Below, piece by piece: positions 1-11,111 of a stretch of 64,000 nt of DNA. Position 1 is the stretch's first letter. Each line of letters starts with the position of its first letter. Made by a program: the position numbers and the translations under genes. A model generated the notes under the pieces. The model was not told where the DNA came from. It saw only the letters and a program-made list of their open reading frames with translations, and made no database searches. The stretch is taken from assembly GCF_050947875.1 (NCBI RefSeq), contig NC_134570.1, forward strand, positions 201,885,750 to 201,949,749, in the 5' to 3' direction. This DNA is from Dermacentor variabilis. Taxonomy: Eukaryota > Arthropoda > Arachnida > Ixodida > Ixodidae.

Positions 1-2957
1 GCTGGGCAGTTCGCAAAGCGGGTGTACTTGGAACGAATTCTCAGGATGGCACCAGTTTCGAGATATTAATTCCTGAACTTTGCGGAGAAATGCATTGGTG
101 GTCCGCTTATTTTTATGCTTCAATAGATAAAGCGATGCTTTGTTAAGAAAGTAAGTTGGACAACAGTGCATTTTTACCGCAAGTTTGGCGGCGTATATCT
201 CGTATAGTTGTGTCACCGACACAACTATATTCAAGCGGATATGCCTCGCAGTCTCGCCCGCTAGAATTTGTAAGCTGCAATATCTGCCATAAGATGATTA
301 TTTTAATTAGTGAATTTGTTAGTTAGTCGATTATGCATTTTTTTATTAATCTTGAAAGAGTTCGTTGAAACATCCTGTATATTGTCCATGCAGTGCCTTT
401 AACGGTGGCAATTTGCAAATTTGCAAAAGAAATTTGCCTGCAGTCACATTGAAATCACCCTGAGGAATCGGTGCCCTACAGTAACCACGCGCGGAAAAAT
501 TTCGCGCGCATATATCGTACGCTCGAAAGAAAGTTTGCACCCTTTGGGGCTTATCTTGTCCCACAACGATAATCTTCATCCGCCTTGCTTGTGTCTTTCT
601 TGAAAACTCGGCGCTCGCTACTTTCCTGCCAAGAATGCTGTGCCAAGGAACGTCGTGAGCATGTATTTGCAGGCAATCGTTATCATGGGAGCGTACCAGG
701 ATTTGCATGAGAACCAAGCCCAGGAGGCACTGCTAGAATACTACCTTGACATATGCATTACAAGACATTGGAAATGAAAGCACTGAAAAGCAGTTATAAC
801 AAATTTTCAAATTCACAAAAGGCAGCATATAACTTGCATGCATACCTGTAATCGTTGGGTAACCTGTAGAAACCGATGCCTTCGCCGGTTTCGGATCTTC
901 TACGGCACCATGCCGCGGCACAGCGATTACCGCTTGACATAGTTACACTGGCATAAGAGCGAACTACGATCTTCCTGCCGTGGCTGTCACACGCGAAGAC
1001 GTTCGTTGCTGTCCTTGCATTTTCTAAAAATCAGAATAGCAGCTAATGTATCCATGGGGGGATTATATAGCCGCTGCGGGGGTGAGCAGGAACCCAGTAC
1101 GCCACCGCCGTACCTGCGCGCGGCTGCCGAAGCGAAGCTTTCCTCCTCTTAGTGTCTATGGCGCGTGGACGCTTCAAGGAGGAAAAGCTTTTTCTTTTTC
1201 TTTTTACCGGTCAGTTTAAAGCGCTTTTGACAACGTGGGTAGGCCTGCGCGATTTAGCAGCTGTATGAATGAAGCAACACATATAGTGATCATGGGGAAG
1301 CTATGCCGCTTATTTCTGCAACCCTCAACTGTTTCGTTACCGCACCTACACAAATCAATCAACCTGATCGACACTTTTTCTCCGTGTTGTTACACATTTC
1401 TGTTGGAAGGCTTCTACCAGTGACATCATGCACTCAATTAAATGACGACTGAACTTTACTTTCTTGGCTCATTTTGACAGGTTGGAGAATCCGGAAAAAT
1501 AAAACTTCTACTGGAGGAATCGTCGAGATTAGCGTCCAGTGCTCCAGCACTTCTTCAATAAAAACGACTCAAAATATGCGCTTTGGTCAACTCGGCTAAA
1601 CAATTTTTAACTGATAGCTGCAGCTGCGACGACACAAAAGCCTCTCTCGGTTTGTAAGTTTTCTTATCAGACGTGTAGGCTGTTTCAACGATGTCTCAAA
1701 CAACGGTACATTCTCATGAGCGCGTGTTATTTTGATGATTGTGTTAGACTAAGATCACGTGCAGCTTTATTTTCCCCACCCTCGGTTGCTTTTTGTTTTA
1801 TCCATCAGCACTTCAACAGCGTATGCCTGAATTATTAAAAGCAATCCTTCCCGTCCTGTAGAGTTTTCACTTACACAAGAGCACGCAGTCGATTGCAAAC
1901 CGACCTTCGGCTGAAGCTTGACTAGGTTTCTAAGCTCTTACATTTTGAAGACTGCATGCTCAAGTGCCCTTATTTATTACTGTACAATATTGTGCAGCAT
2001 TCCAAATTACTACACAACACTGTACTAACTAAACAATGCACGTGGAGGATCCAGCGCCAATTGAACGCACGCTAGACCGCCTTGCTTACAGAGAACAGCT
2101 GACCGAACTTAGTAGTCGAGTATGACCCTCCTGCACGCTCCCTGACCTGAGAACCATTGCACAGCGAGTCTAAAAAATACAGTAAAAAAGGAACCAGGTA
2201 CCTGCTGTAACTAGTACAAACAAATGTACAAACAAACAATGCTCCCTTTAGAATAGGAACTTACTGGATTTCACACTTGCGAACCTACGGCTTTCCTGCA
2301 CAACATGGTCATTACAATGGCTAGTATTCATGCCAAGAAATCTTAATAGATTTTTTGCGTAATCTGAACTGCGAAAATTGGGAAGTAGGATACAGGTGAA
2401 TATTTGGTATATTTCAAATGATTTTACTCCCATTAATAAACAGAAAATAGCAAAATATTACTTTCATTCGTGTTGTTCAAGGACTTTTTTGGAGGTGCAC
2501 ATACGAATTCTCAAAAAATTGTAGGGGTAATTATTACTGCTATACAACCATTCAAAACACCAGTCATCAGACTATAATTTTGTGTCGCAGTATACGTTGC
2601 GACTACTACGTCTTGAAATAAACTGTTATAACACAAAATCTGGTAGCCCCGTGTATTCTATCTTTCTCTCTTCTTTTTTTCCCGGAGTAAATAGATAATG
2701 AATGAAGAGCGGGCGAGTTGAAACCCATCCACCGGTGGCCCTGTATTATTTCTCGTGTTTCCTTTTTATGTGCGCTGTCCAAGAACTGATGGCTAGATAA
2801 TGACCATATTTACCAACACAAGCTCTAGAGCTCATTTCAACACACATGCCACAAGTGTATGTGGAATGTCTTCTTTTTATTTACTTGTATTATTACTATT
2901 TTTGCATTTCTTTGCCGCAGCTGGGTGACTCGAACAGTACAACGTAATGTAAGGTAA
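1..2957. other. Non-coding stretch, no gene recognised
   Basis: I see no convincing coding region, RNA gene or mobile element here. The open frames are short, lack domain motifs and do not show codon-like composition. The DNA is moderately AT-rich with a few T-runs (near 1190 and 2665). Remote, decayed repeats could be present that I cannot recognise. Confidence 0.5.
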
Positions 2958-3065
2958 GGCCGAAAGCTGGGCGAGATGGCACTGATGCATTATTTATTAG
3001 CGCGGACAACGACGGCAACACAAGGAAGGACGCAGGACGAGCGCTGTTTAACTCCAATTCAATAT
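2958..3065 (-). mobile_element. Penelope-like element 3' tail (fragment)
   Basis: Read on the minus strand this segment has a C/T-rich stretch of the TCCTTCCTTGTGTTGCCG type, followed by GCGCTAATAA and an end like CATCTCGCCCAGCTTTC. The same order (a TGTCC/CTTCC-rich run, then an end like ACCAACTAGCTCAGCTTTC) occurs at 23.1 kb, and related ends occur at 18.99 kb and 19.74 kb, the last attached to a GIY-YIG coding remnant. That link is the reason for calling it a Penelope-like 3' untranslated tail. No coding part remains at this site. Assignment by shared motif is an inference; it could instead be a different repeat with a similar end. Confidence 0.4.
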
Positions 3066-3410
3066 TGAAAAAGCCAAAAAAGAAAGACACCATCTGCGGG
3101 CGCATGTCATTAAGTGACATGGAATATGTCCTCAAGCATTTGCGTCTCACAATCTAACAAAGAGATGCGCGGCTCCGACACGCAATCGTCGCGCACTTTT
3201 TTGTATGTGAAAGGCTTCAGCAAGTTTGAGCTTTTTTGTCTCATCATAGTTTCTTCATAGAAAGGCTTACAGCCGCATGCCTGACCGTTTGCTGAAGAAT
3301 GGGAGGCAGGCGTTCCCTTTAAATTAATATTGTCAGAATAATGCGCTAACGTATTATTGCGCCTGGCGCATGCCCTCGTTCACGCAGTTTCTACCGGAAG
3401 AAACCGACAC
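3066..3410. other. Non-coding spacer
   Basis: No gene, repeat or regulatory site that I can support. Confidence 0.4.
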
Positions 3411-3484
3411 AAGACAGTGTGATCTGTCTTGCTTCCGCAAGACAGATCACACTGTCTTGCGGAAGCAAGACAGTGTGATCTTGT
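3411..3484. repeat. Nested palindrome, 22-bp stem with 4-nt loop
   Basis: Positions 3411-3432 are the exact reverse complement of 3437-3458, separated by TTCC. Part of the unit (GCAAGACAGTGTGATCTTG) follows again at about 3465-3483, so the block holds three alternating copies of an AAGACAGTGTGATC motif. The perfect match suggests recent origin by snap-back synthesis or short inverted duplication. No element is recognised around it. Confidence 0.85.
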
Positions 3485-4989
3485 AAACGGTGCAAGAGAG
3501 AAAAGATATTTCGATGCTTTCCAGAGCATCCGCAAGTGCTTGACCTAAATGCCTTCCTCTCGATCGCTTCGCAAGCCTTCATGTACTTACGCTAGTGAGA
3601 GCGACTTCATATTATGAATAATATATATTGTCAGCTAATTAGTGGTTGTTGGCTTATTCACGAATACGTATAGCGCGTTCACTAATACGCGTTATTCTGT
3701 TAACCACACAGAGGAACTCCGTTTGTTGGGAAAAATCTCTTTTCGCTGCGAAGTTAGGTTGTAACGACTGCTGTACGTAATGATTTCTGCGCCATTTTAA
3801 CGTTACTCTGCCACGTGGCTAAACGGAAGTAGTATGCGCCATTACAGTTCACATTAAGGATACAGTGAGCATTTCCTTTATTTGCTTTTATATCTATACC
3901 CTGTCGCGAGGACAGAAAAAACACTGGTCAGGGCTCCACCACAAAGTTATGTCTCTTTTTCCGCTTCTTAAATATAAGGCAAACGCTGCCACTGTTCGAA
4001 AACGTCGAATGGTACCCATTAAAAGCAATTATTATTTCTCCCGGAGTGAACGCTTTTTTTATGTAAAGGAAATTGACATGAAAATAAAGCAGTGCCAGCG
4101 CTGCAAATCAGTCGCAACGGCACACGCACGTGCTGCATTTTTTGTGTGAAAGACATTGCAATAAGCGTCTCAAATTGTACGTGTTGAGACGCAGAATCAG
4201 ATCAAAAGAGAGAAAGGAGAACGGTTCTCAACGAACTTAAAAGGAATGGCTACACAAAGGACTGCATTGGGAAAACCGCCCGACAGCAAAAAAGGAACAA
4301 ACTACCGTTTCGACCTTCAACCGTTGACTTCCCTTGGCCCCTACCTCGGAAACGAGTGTCCTTCAACATACATCATAGGTGCCAGCGAAGCTCTCAGCCG
4401 AATATTGGAAAAAGAAGGCTCCGCAGTCGCGCGCGAATCAATAAACATAAACAATAAATGAAAGATGAAATGTGCCGACTGTCCGGAGACGTACATCTGG
4501 GCGATCGGGGAAACCAAAAACCTAAAATAATCGGGCAACATGAGAATGACGTCAGAACACCGAAGCGAATAGGCAGCACCGTCTACGAGCGTTCTGAAGA
4601 CGCCGACCACAACATTGCTTTCCAAGAAACCCAAATCCCTCAAGCAGAGATGAACTAGCGAAAAACGTTGCTACTGGAGTCGTGGCAGAATACGGCGGGT
4701 AAAATAAACCGCGTGAAGGACAACCTACCATATGTGTATATCCATGGCCTTGGCGACACGACGAAAAGACGCCCAGCCAGGTAGATGTAGCCACTATACC
4801 GCCAACAACAAAACGTCTGCGCCCCCCCCCCCCTCTTCAACGGCATTCCCGCGGGTTAAGCGCCCCCAGCATCGGTCATTCCAGCACCGCCGCAGCCATC
4901 CCACCCTTTCGCTACAGTGTGTTGGTGATCTTATATGAAGACGCCGTAACAACACACGAGGTTATTCACCCGCACGGTTTCATCGCGAC
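3485..4989. other. Non-coding stretch, no gene recognised
   Basis: There are only short overlapping open frames on both strands and no domain I can name. A poly-C run lies near 4826-4835. No splice or promoter arrangement stands out. Confidence 0.45.
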
Positions 4990-4990
4990 A

Positions 4991-5021
<31 letters not shown>

Positions 5022-5037
5022 TATACGCACACACACA
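4990..5037. repeat. (TA)n-(CA)n microsatellite
   Basis: An almost pure TA run passes into a short CA run and abuts the MITE that starts at about 5038. The TA-rich DNA would have offered TA target dinucleotides. Confidence 0.9.
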
Positions 5038-5453
5038 CAGGTGTTTCACGTAACATGAACCAAAGATTTTAACGAAGTGCTTAACCGCAACTTAATGAAA
5101 CCAACGACGTATGGTTTGCCGTCATGTGGCGTTGCTTATGGTATTATTTATATTGCGCTAAATTAGTTAATAACTAAGATCAATTATGCACAGTATTTAA
5201 TAATTACGTTAGGGTCAAGTGCGTTTCGTTACGTATTGGAAAGTCCTCTACAACCTAACGAAACGCACTAGAACCTAAAGTAATTATTAAAAACTGTTCA
5301 TAATTGATATTAGTTAATTAACTAAAAAAGCGCGATATAAATATTGTCCTAAGGAGCGCCACATGACGGCAAACCATATGTCATTGGTTTCATTAAGTTG
5401 CGGTTAACCACTTCTTTTAAATCTTTGGTTCATGTTACGTGAAACACGCTGTA
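5038..5453. mobile_element. Fold-back MITE with long terminal inverted repeats
   Basis: The two ends are inverted repeats of roughly 190 bp. The left end reads CAGGTGTTTCACGTAACATG and the right end is its complement with one extra base (CAGCGTGTTTCACGT when read inward). The arms remain matched almost to the centre near 5231-5261, so the whole ~415-bp unit can fold on itself. The element lies in TA-rich DNA with TA at both edges, as expected for a Tc1/mariner-type non-autonomous element. No coding sequence is present, so it would need a transposase supplied from elsewhere. The superfamily is inferred from the TA flanks and end sequence only. Confidence 0.8.
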
Positions 5454-5859
5454 TATATTGAAGAATCGACATTTGCGCAAATTGGTCCTGTGCGTTTCTG
5501 TCTTTGTGTGTCCTGCCTCGTCTTTGTCGTGTTGCGCTACCCCTTCAAGATGTTCACCCTGTATATATATCACACTTATAAACATAAATGTACGTTTTCG
5601 ACACAATTTATTAGACATTCTCTACACCCTTTGGTTATGTTGATGTTTATTAATTCATTGCTTTTTCCATCGTCCCCCCCCCTTTCTTTCCTTCCACGAT
5701 CAGTTCTTAGTACTCGTCGGAACTGACTCTGCCCCTGCCTCATCCCTTCCTTTTTTTTTTCTTTCGGTTTTTTTAATATGTTATCGTCCTGCAAATAAAA
5801 AAGAAATATAAGATTTCATCTATTGCTATCATTTTTTTATACATTCAACTCGTTTGAAT
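5454..5859. other. T-rich spacer, possible Penelope-like tail at 5485-5560
   Basis: The plus strand at about 5485-5560 is C/T-rich with TGTGTCCTG and TTGTCGTGTTGCG, resembling the untranslated tails placed at 18.9, 23.1 and 60.3 kb. The terminal ACCAACTAGCCCA-type motif is missing, so this is only a suggestion. The rest is poly-T and pyrimidine-rich DNA with no gene. Confidence 0.3.
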
Positions 5860-5886
5860 CTCGTTGGTAACCCCGTTACCAACGAG
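5860..5886. repeat. Perfect 12-bp hairpin
   Basis: CTCGTTGGTAAC and its exact complement are separated by CCC. It directly abuts a trinucleotide repeat, so it may mark a slippage or break site. Confidence 0.8.
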
Positions 5887-5976
5887 TAGCAGCAGCAGCA
5901 GTAGTAGTAGTAATAGTAGTAGTAGTAGTAGCAGTAATAATAATAATAATAATGAAGAAGAAGAAGGAGGAGGAAA
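5887..5976. repeat. Compound trinucleotide repeat
   Basis: Runs of AGC, AGT, AAT, GAA and GGA triplets follow one another for about 90 bp. Open frames across it (poly-Tyr or poly-Thr on the minus strand) are artefacts of the repeat. Confidence 0.9.
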
Positions 5977-6395
5977 AGGTAATATAATAGCCGAGGGCTG
6001 AACCTCGGCTCTTCCTTTCTTTTAAGAGGCTCTGTTGCTGGCACAAGAAATGCAAGAACGTAGCAGGTAAAGCACGTAACAGAGGCACGCGCCGTTCCAG
6101 GCAAGCAGGGTCATTACAAGGTGCACGTCGTTTCTACCTGTCGCGGCACTCCGCACCGCATTCAACCCTTTCGTTCCCCTGTGCCTTTCCTATACTGACG
6201 ACCCCTCCTGCTTTCCCTCTCCCATTCTGACACTCGACTTGCATCGTTGCATTACTGTTGGTTTCTGCTTCTTCCTGTTCCTCCCTTCACGTGCACACTT
6301 GACACCTGACCTTGAACTTATGTCGCTTTCCCCACTCTCACCGCGCCCCTCGGCCTACCGTGGTAGTGCTTTCGTTCGTTTTGTGTCGTGCCGTC

Positions 6396-6431
6396 ATGGC
6401 TGGCGCCGGCGACAGCAGCAAATTTTTCCAC
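6396..6431 (+). CDS. Candidate first coding exon of a host gene
   Basis: An ATG in good context (GCCGTCATGG) opens twelve codons, MAGAGDSSKFFH, followed at once by GTAAGCC, a strong splice donor in phase 0. The upstream ~250 bases (about 6100-6395) are pyrimidine-rich and free of recognised repeats, as a promoter or 5' untranslated region could be. The next exon was not found. If the gene is real, its first intron holds the antisense LINE ORF1 that follows. A chance ATG next to a donor-like site cannot be excluded, and the family is unknown. Confidence 0.35.
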
Positions 6432-6566
6432 GTAAGCCTTTCTTTGTGGCCACGAGCAAAAGCTAACCTTTCGAATGCCAGAAGCAATCTACGCTGACCT
6501 CTCGCTCGTTCCTCCTTCACGTTGAGAGGTTACCAAAGCTTTCTTCCGCTCACTGTTCTGGACGGC

Positions 6567-8875
6567 GCAGAGAGAGATAGAGATTCTTGTTGGTGGAAGG
6601 AAAAATTGGGGGCGGCCCGAACAGCGCGCGTTGGCAAGTTCGTGACCTTCGCTTATGGGGCGCGGTGGCGCGCCTAGTCGTGGTGAAGCAGAGCTTCCTG
6701 CGCGGCGAGAGCCGCGTCGCACATCTGTCGCACGTTGTTGTCGATGGCTGGGCATTGGACCAGCAGGCCACGGAGTGCAGCCGCGAGAGCGGCTATAAGT
6801 GCGTCCCTGGGGTCGCTGCTCAGAGCGGTTTGTGGGCCGTGTAACGGCTCAGGAGCGGCCGTCTGGGTGTTGCGGCCACGCAGGGCGTCACTGTATGATC
6901 GGCCCTGCCGGGTGCGAGTAGACGTCGACGGAGCGGCTGTATGCGGCTCGTACGATGTGGCGCCGGCCAGCTCAAGCGCTTTTTTCCTCGAAAGGGGCCG
7001 CTCAGACGAAGACAACAACACGGCCGCCTTCTTCTCGCGCTGCCACTCGGGACAGCTCGGCTCTGTCGAAGGGTGTCGACCACCGCAATTGACGCAGCGT
7101 GGCTTCTCTGCGGGGCAGTCTCCTGTAGGATTCGAGTCACCGCAGCGGAGGCAGCGGGCGTCGCGGAAACAGGTGGCGCCGGCGTGGCCGAAAACGCCGC
7201 AGCGGTCGCACTGAAGTGGTCGGGGAAGTCGGGCACGAACGGCGCGCAGCTGCTTGAAAAGTCGCACGTTCGGAGGCACGACGCTCCCGACGAAAGTGAT
7301 GGTGACGCTTGCGCCACTCCGCGAGCATGACAGCACCGCGACGGGTGCCTCCAGGTTTTCTCGCACTGTGCGGGCGTCGAAAGAAGGGTCGACCCCATAA
7401 ATGACACCCACACAGGAGTTGCTGTGCAGTGCCTTCGAGAGCACCGCCACGTCACCAATGACGCACACCTCGACAAGGGGCGCCGAGTCGGCACCGCGTG
7501 TCACGTCCACAGCCGCCACGTTGCGACGGAAGTTGACACGAACGCGCCTCGCGCCCGGCACGGCGGATAGCTGAGCGGCGACACTGTCTCGCGAGAGAGC
7601 CAGGAACGTGGCTCTGCGCTCGATGGGCCGGTAGAGGATCGTGACGGCGGTATCGTGAGCGACCCCGCCGTCAACGGGTGGAGAATGCGGCTCAAAGTCG
7701 ACGAACCGTGGGAATCGGCGTCGTCTTCTTGCGGCGTTTTTCAGCTTTTCCGTTGCGGGCTGGCAGGCTTGCGAGTCCTTAGCGGCCGCGGGCAGCAGCG
7801 GAGAGTTCCTGAGGAAATGGTGCCCTGTTCCCTCAGGAACTGGGGTTTGCGTTCTCGGCCGACTGTGGTTGGAAGCAGGGCCGTCGGCGGCATCCTCGAG
7901 ATCGCCGGGAGGCACCACCGCCGTCGCGCACGGACCCTCGTCTGGTGCGGTGGACTCCGCGGTTTTGAGCGGAGGCGACGAGCAGGCCTCCGGCGACAAA
8001 AGCAAGGGGCTCTCCGGGCGGATAGAACTTTCCTCGGGTGAGGCAGTCGCGTCCGTGCGGGAGGACGTAGAGTCGGAGCCAATCATGCTTGCGGTTGCCA
8101 AGTAGAAGGTGCCGGCACTCTCGTCGGTGTTGCCTGTCGACGGGCAGCTGGCACTGTCATCGGTGGAGGCTGCCGAAGTGGGGGCCTCCGCGGTGGTGTC
8201 CGTTGAAGCGGACGGCGCGGCGTGGTGGTCGCTGGCAGTAGTTTTCGGCGCATCAAAGGGAAATGCGCGGAAGGGGGTATCCAGCGCAGATAGGGCGCGC
8301 GTGGATGGTGTCGTGCTCACTTGAGGAGGCGTGCATGACGGCGTGGAGCTCGTTGAGTCCGCCGAGAGTGCGCGTAGCGTATGAGCTTTCAGCCCGCGCT
8401 TCCAACGTAAGGCAGGAGGCGATCTGCCGGAGCGTGACTGCCGGCCACGTGGGTGGAGCTGCAGGGCTCGTCTGGACGCCGGGCCATCGGTGGAGTCAGG
8501 AGATTGCTTCGTCGGCCTCTTCCTCTGCTGCTTCTTCGGAGAGTCGCCCATGAGATGGGGCCTCCGTCTGTCGTGCGAGCCCTGAAAAAGGCTGCGCTCG
8601 TAAGCGCTATCGAATGCGGAGACGTACGCGCGCGAGAAGTGGCGGGCGAGCCGTAGTCGTCGGAGCGAGGGGCGATGCGACCGCTCGTTTCGAGTGTCCG
8701 GGAACGTCTCCGGCGCAGAGCCCCAACAAATATTCGCAACCTCTCGTCCTCTTTTTCCCAGGAATATCGGCGCGAACTTGTAAAAGCCCCAGGCCCGAAG
8801 GTGCCTCTGTGCTCTACAAGGCCAAACCTCGCGGGCTTTTGGAGGCTCACCTATTATCCGCAGCTCTTCCCGCAC
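6567..8875 (-). mobile_element. ORF1-only LINE-derived element
   Basis: This GC-rich block differs from its AT-rich neighbours. It contains one long ORF1, a short 3' region and a pyrimidine-rich minus-strand end (AATCTCTATCTCTCTCT at about 6567-6583) that looks like a simple-repeat LINE tail. No endonuclease or reverse transcriptase follows ORF1, so it cannot mobilise itself. Layout resembles the ORF1-only HAL1 derivatives of mammalian L1. The 5' boundary is uncertain; the open frame runs up to 8875. No clear target duplication was found. Confidence 0.55.
6674..8551 (-). CDS. LINE ORF1 (gag-like) protein with zinc knuckles, uninterrupted
   Basis: This is a nucleic-acid-binding protein of the type encoded by ORF1 of I/Jockey-like non-LTR retrotransposons, where it coats element RNA. 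The open frame extends to 8875 (733 codons). I prefer the methionine at 8551 (codon 109, MGDSPKKQQRKRPTK), because the preceding codons look like read-through of a leader and a lysine-rich start fits an ORF1. Numbering from 8875, a Ser/Thr/Pro-rich region spans about 110-390, a basic patch (RRRRRFPRF) lies near 390, and a folded RNA-binding region spans about 415-555. Three knuckles follow: C556-C559-H564-C569, C575-C578-C587 without a clear His, and C594-C597-H601-C608. The tail is Ala-rich. There is no stop or frameshift, unlike almost every other element in the window. It could be a recent insertion or a retained gene. Confidence 0.7.
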   Translation of the reverse strand: MGDSPKKQQRKRPTKQSPDSTDGPASRRALQLHPRGRQSRSGRSPPALRWKRGLKAHTLRALSADSTSSTPSCTPPQVSTTPSTRALSALDTPFRAFPFDAPKTTASDHHAAPSASTDTTAEAPTSAASTDDSASCPSTGNTDESAGTFYLATASMIGSDSTSSRTDATASPEESSIRPESPLLLSPEACSSPPLKTAESTAPDEGPCATAVVPPGDLEDAADGPASNHSRPRTQTPVPEGTGHHFLRNSPLLPAAAKDSQACQPATEKLKNAARRRRRFPRFVDFEPHSPPVDGGVAHDTAVTILYRPIERRATFLALSRDSVAAQLSAVPGARRVRVNFRRNVAAVDVTRGADSAPLVEVCVIGDVAVLSKALHSNSCVGVIYGVDPSFDARTVRENLEAPVAVLSCSRSGASVTITFVGSVVPPNVRLFKQLRAVRARLPRPLQCDRCGVFGHAGATCFRDARCLRCGDSNPTGDCPAEKPRCVNCGGRHPSTEPSCPEWQREKKAAVLLSSSERPLSRKKALELAGATSYEPHTAAPSTSTRTRQGRSYSDALRGRNTQTAAPEPLHGPQTALSSDPRDALIAALAAALRGLLVQCPAIDNNVRQMCDAALAAQEALLHHD

Positions 8876-8940
8876 TGATACGGCATTGCTGTACTTAACA
8901 TAAAGAGGTGGTCATTGACTATGTCTTTGTTTTGTTTGGA

Positions 8941-9022
8941 ACCTCTCAGTCGATTAAATTATATTATTCCTGCAACTGAGGACCTCTCAGTCGATTAAAT
9001 TATATTATTCCTGCAACTGAGG
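8941..9022. repeat. 41-bp tandem duplication
   Basis: Two identical or near-identical 41-bp units start at 8941 and 8982. Each begins ACCTCTCAGTCGATT and ends CAACTGAG, so CTCAGT near the start pairs with ACTGAG at the end as a short inverted repeat. Confidence 0.9.
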
Positions 9023-9143
9023 GAGGCGACTTCTGAGGCATGCTCTCCAAAGGACCGAATTTTCAATGGTAAAACTTATTTGCTTCTCTCCCATGATTTA
9101 TTTGTAAATGATGCAACGTTGACTTATTTGCACCATGCAAAGG

Positions 9144-9229
<86 letters not shown>
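9144..9229. repeat. (TA)43 microsatellite
   Basis: An uninterrupted TA run of 86 bases. Confidence 0.97.
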
Positions 9230-9233
<4 letters not shown>

Positions 9234-11038
9234 ACTTGAGCGTCAGAACAAACTGAATGTGTGCACTCTCATTCCATGCAGACATGCGGTACTACTTGTT
9301 GTGCAAGTGACGAACGCCAGCTTTTTCATTTTCAATCATTCATGCATTCATGCGAATATTGTGTCAGTGCCTTGTCCCCGTCTATCACAACAAACTTTCA
9401 TGAAACGTGAAAAGGAAATTTAACGAAGTATTTATTTATCCCTGCAAAATTTTTTTGGCTTTTCAGTTTATTTTTTATTTATTTAGATTATGTATATGTA
9501 CTCTCAAAATCTGCATTATCTGTTAATTGCCAAATGCTTAAATCTGAATGTTTGCCTTTACCCCCTTTCGTATGTTGTCGGGTGTATATTTCAGTACATC
9601 CAGTGTGGCCATCCCCCTAGTGGGTGCGAGCCATGCTTTGAGGCAGCAACAACAGTCAGTGCACTACAATAACTGCAGTTTGTACTCGGCTAAATGCAAA
9701 ATGAAGAAAAAGGAAAATACTTATTGCCGTACAGCGTGATATGGTAGTTATATATCTGGTTGTTCTTGTGCCTCAGCTACTGTTACACCTACAGCTGCTG
9801 TGCATATTGCTGCTGCAGCTGCTTATGTATATGTGTGACACAAGCACTGTGAACATTTCTTTCCTTCATTCTCCAATTGTCTGCGCTTTCTCTTCATAGT
9901 GAGCACCCTGGTTGTCACTACCTTTGCAGCCTGGCGAGCATAAACCCAGAATATTTTGAATGGTCTCATTTGGCATATGATAGAGGAATCAAAGTAATGC
10001 AGATTGAGAGGTACAAATTGTCCCCAGTTTAGCGTCATTAGCCTCCCTTTTGAATTAACCTTGCCTTAAATTACTGCTGTCATGCAACAAAATGTTACAT
10101 ATTCTAAGTTCCCCAAGTTACTTTATCAGTATGCCATTACACTTCAAGAAATATCCTTTTTGGTTACACCTGGATTTTACACAAGCTTAGCCATACTCAT
10201 TTAATGTTATTTTTAATATGTTTTGACCACAAATATGAACAAGCATTCATGTCATCTGCCAGAAACACATAACATGTATCTCAAGAATATGAAGGCAATG
10301 CAGTATATATCAAGCATTTTATTTCAGAACCCAGTGTTGTTTACCTTGTAGTAGCAGCGAAAGTCCACACGATGGCCTTATTGTAGCAGGCAATAGCTTC
10401 TCTGCATTGCGTGGGGTTGCTTTACCACGCTGGCACCCTCTTTACTCCATGTCCGGAACAGAAATTTTGACTGCATCAGACACTGAAAAAGCATGACTTC
10501 GCAATGTGAAATGCAAAAAGTTGTGACATTGTAATGGCTTGCGACTGCAGAACACATGCAAATGTACACGGTTTGTTTTAGGGTGCTTAAATACCATGTT
10601 AATAAATATATATTGCTACTGTCCATAGGACTGACGTCTCCCTAAGAACAATCCGTATCAACAGCTTTATTATAACAAGGATCACAATTGAGAACACTGT
10701 GGGCTCAATGATACAGTATAAGTGATCGCACTGCAAGTTACACAAGCAAATGCATGAAAGACATGAAGCTGTTAGGTAGCATGCATGTTCCTTTTTTTCA
10801 CGAATGAGATGCACCAATTTACTCCTGCAGAAATACATACCCTTAGGTATACCAAACTGAACAAGCAAGAACATTTCGAATGAATGGCTTTATTTCCCAC
10901 AAAATTAATTTTATGGTGGGGCTTTTGGTAAAGAGTTGCGTATAGGCAACTTGATCAGCCCAAAGATCTGTAAAGGCAACAGGAGGCAGCGGGCGCTCAC
11001 ATGCGATTACACAGGTGGGTAGGCGAAAACTTAGAAAA
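9230..11038. other. AT-rich non-coding stretch
   Basis: No coding region, element or RNA gene is recognised. The segment has T-rich runs and isolated acceptor-like tracts (for example near 10322), so it could be intron or intergenic DNA. Confidence 0.45.
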
Positions 11039-11111
11039 ATGTGTGTATGTGTGTCTGTGTGTATATGTACACACACACACACAGGCGCGCGCGCGCGCGC
11101 GCGCGTGTGTA
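11039..11111. repeat. (TG)n-(CA)n-(CG)n compound microsatellite
   Basis: TG-rich DNA, then CA repeats, then a run of alternating CG and a short TG run. The CG core is a candidate Z-DNA-forming tract. The TG and CA parts are mutually complementary and could form a hairpin. Confidence 0.9.

Noticed and set aside
5829..6104. Poly-tyrosine and poly-threonine frames on the minus strand
   Set aside because: They are translations of the trinucleotide repeat at 5887-5976.
7137..8350. Plus-strand open frames opposite the LINE ORF1
   Set aside because: They mirror the GC-rich coding strand and have no motif of their own.
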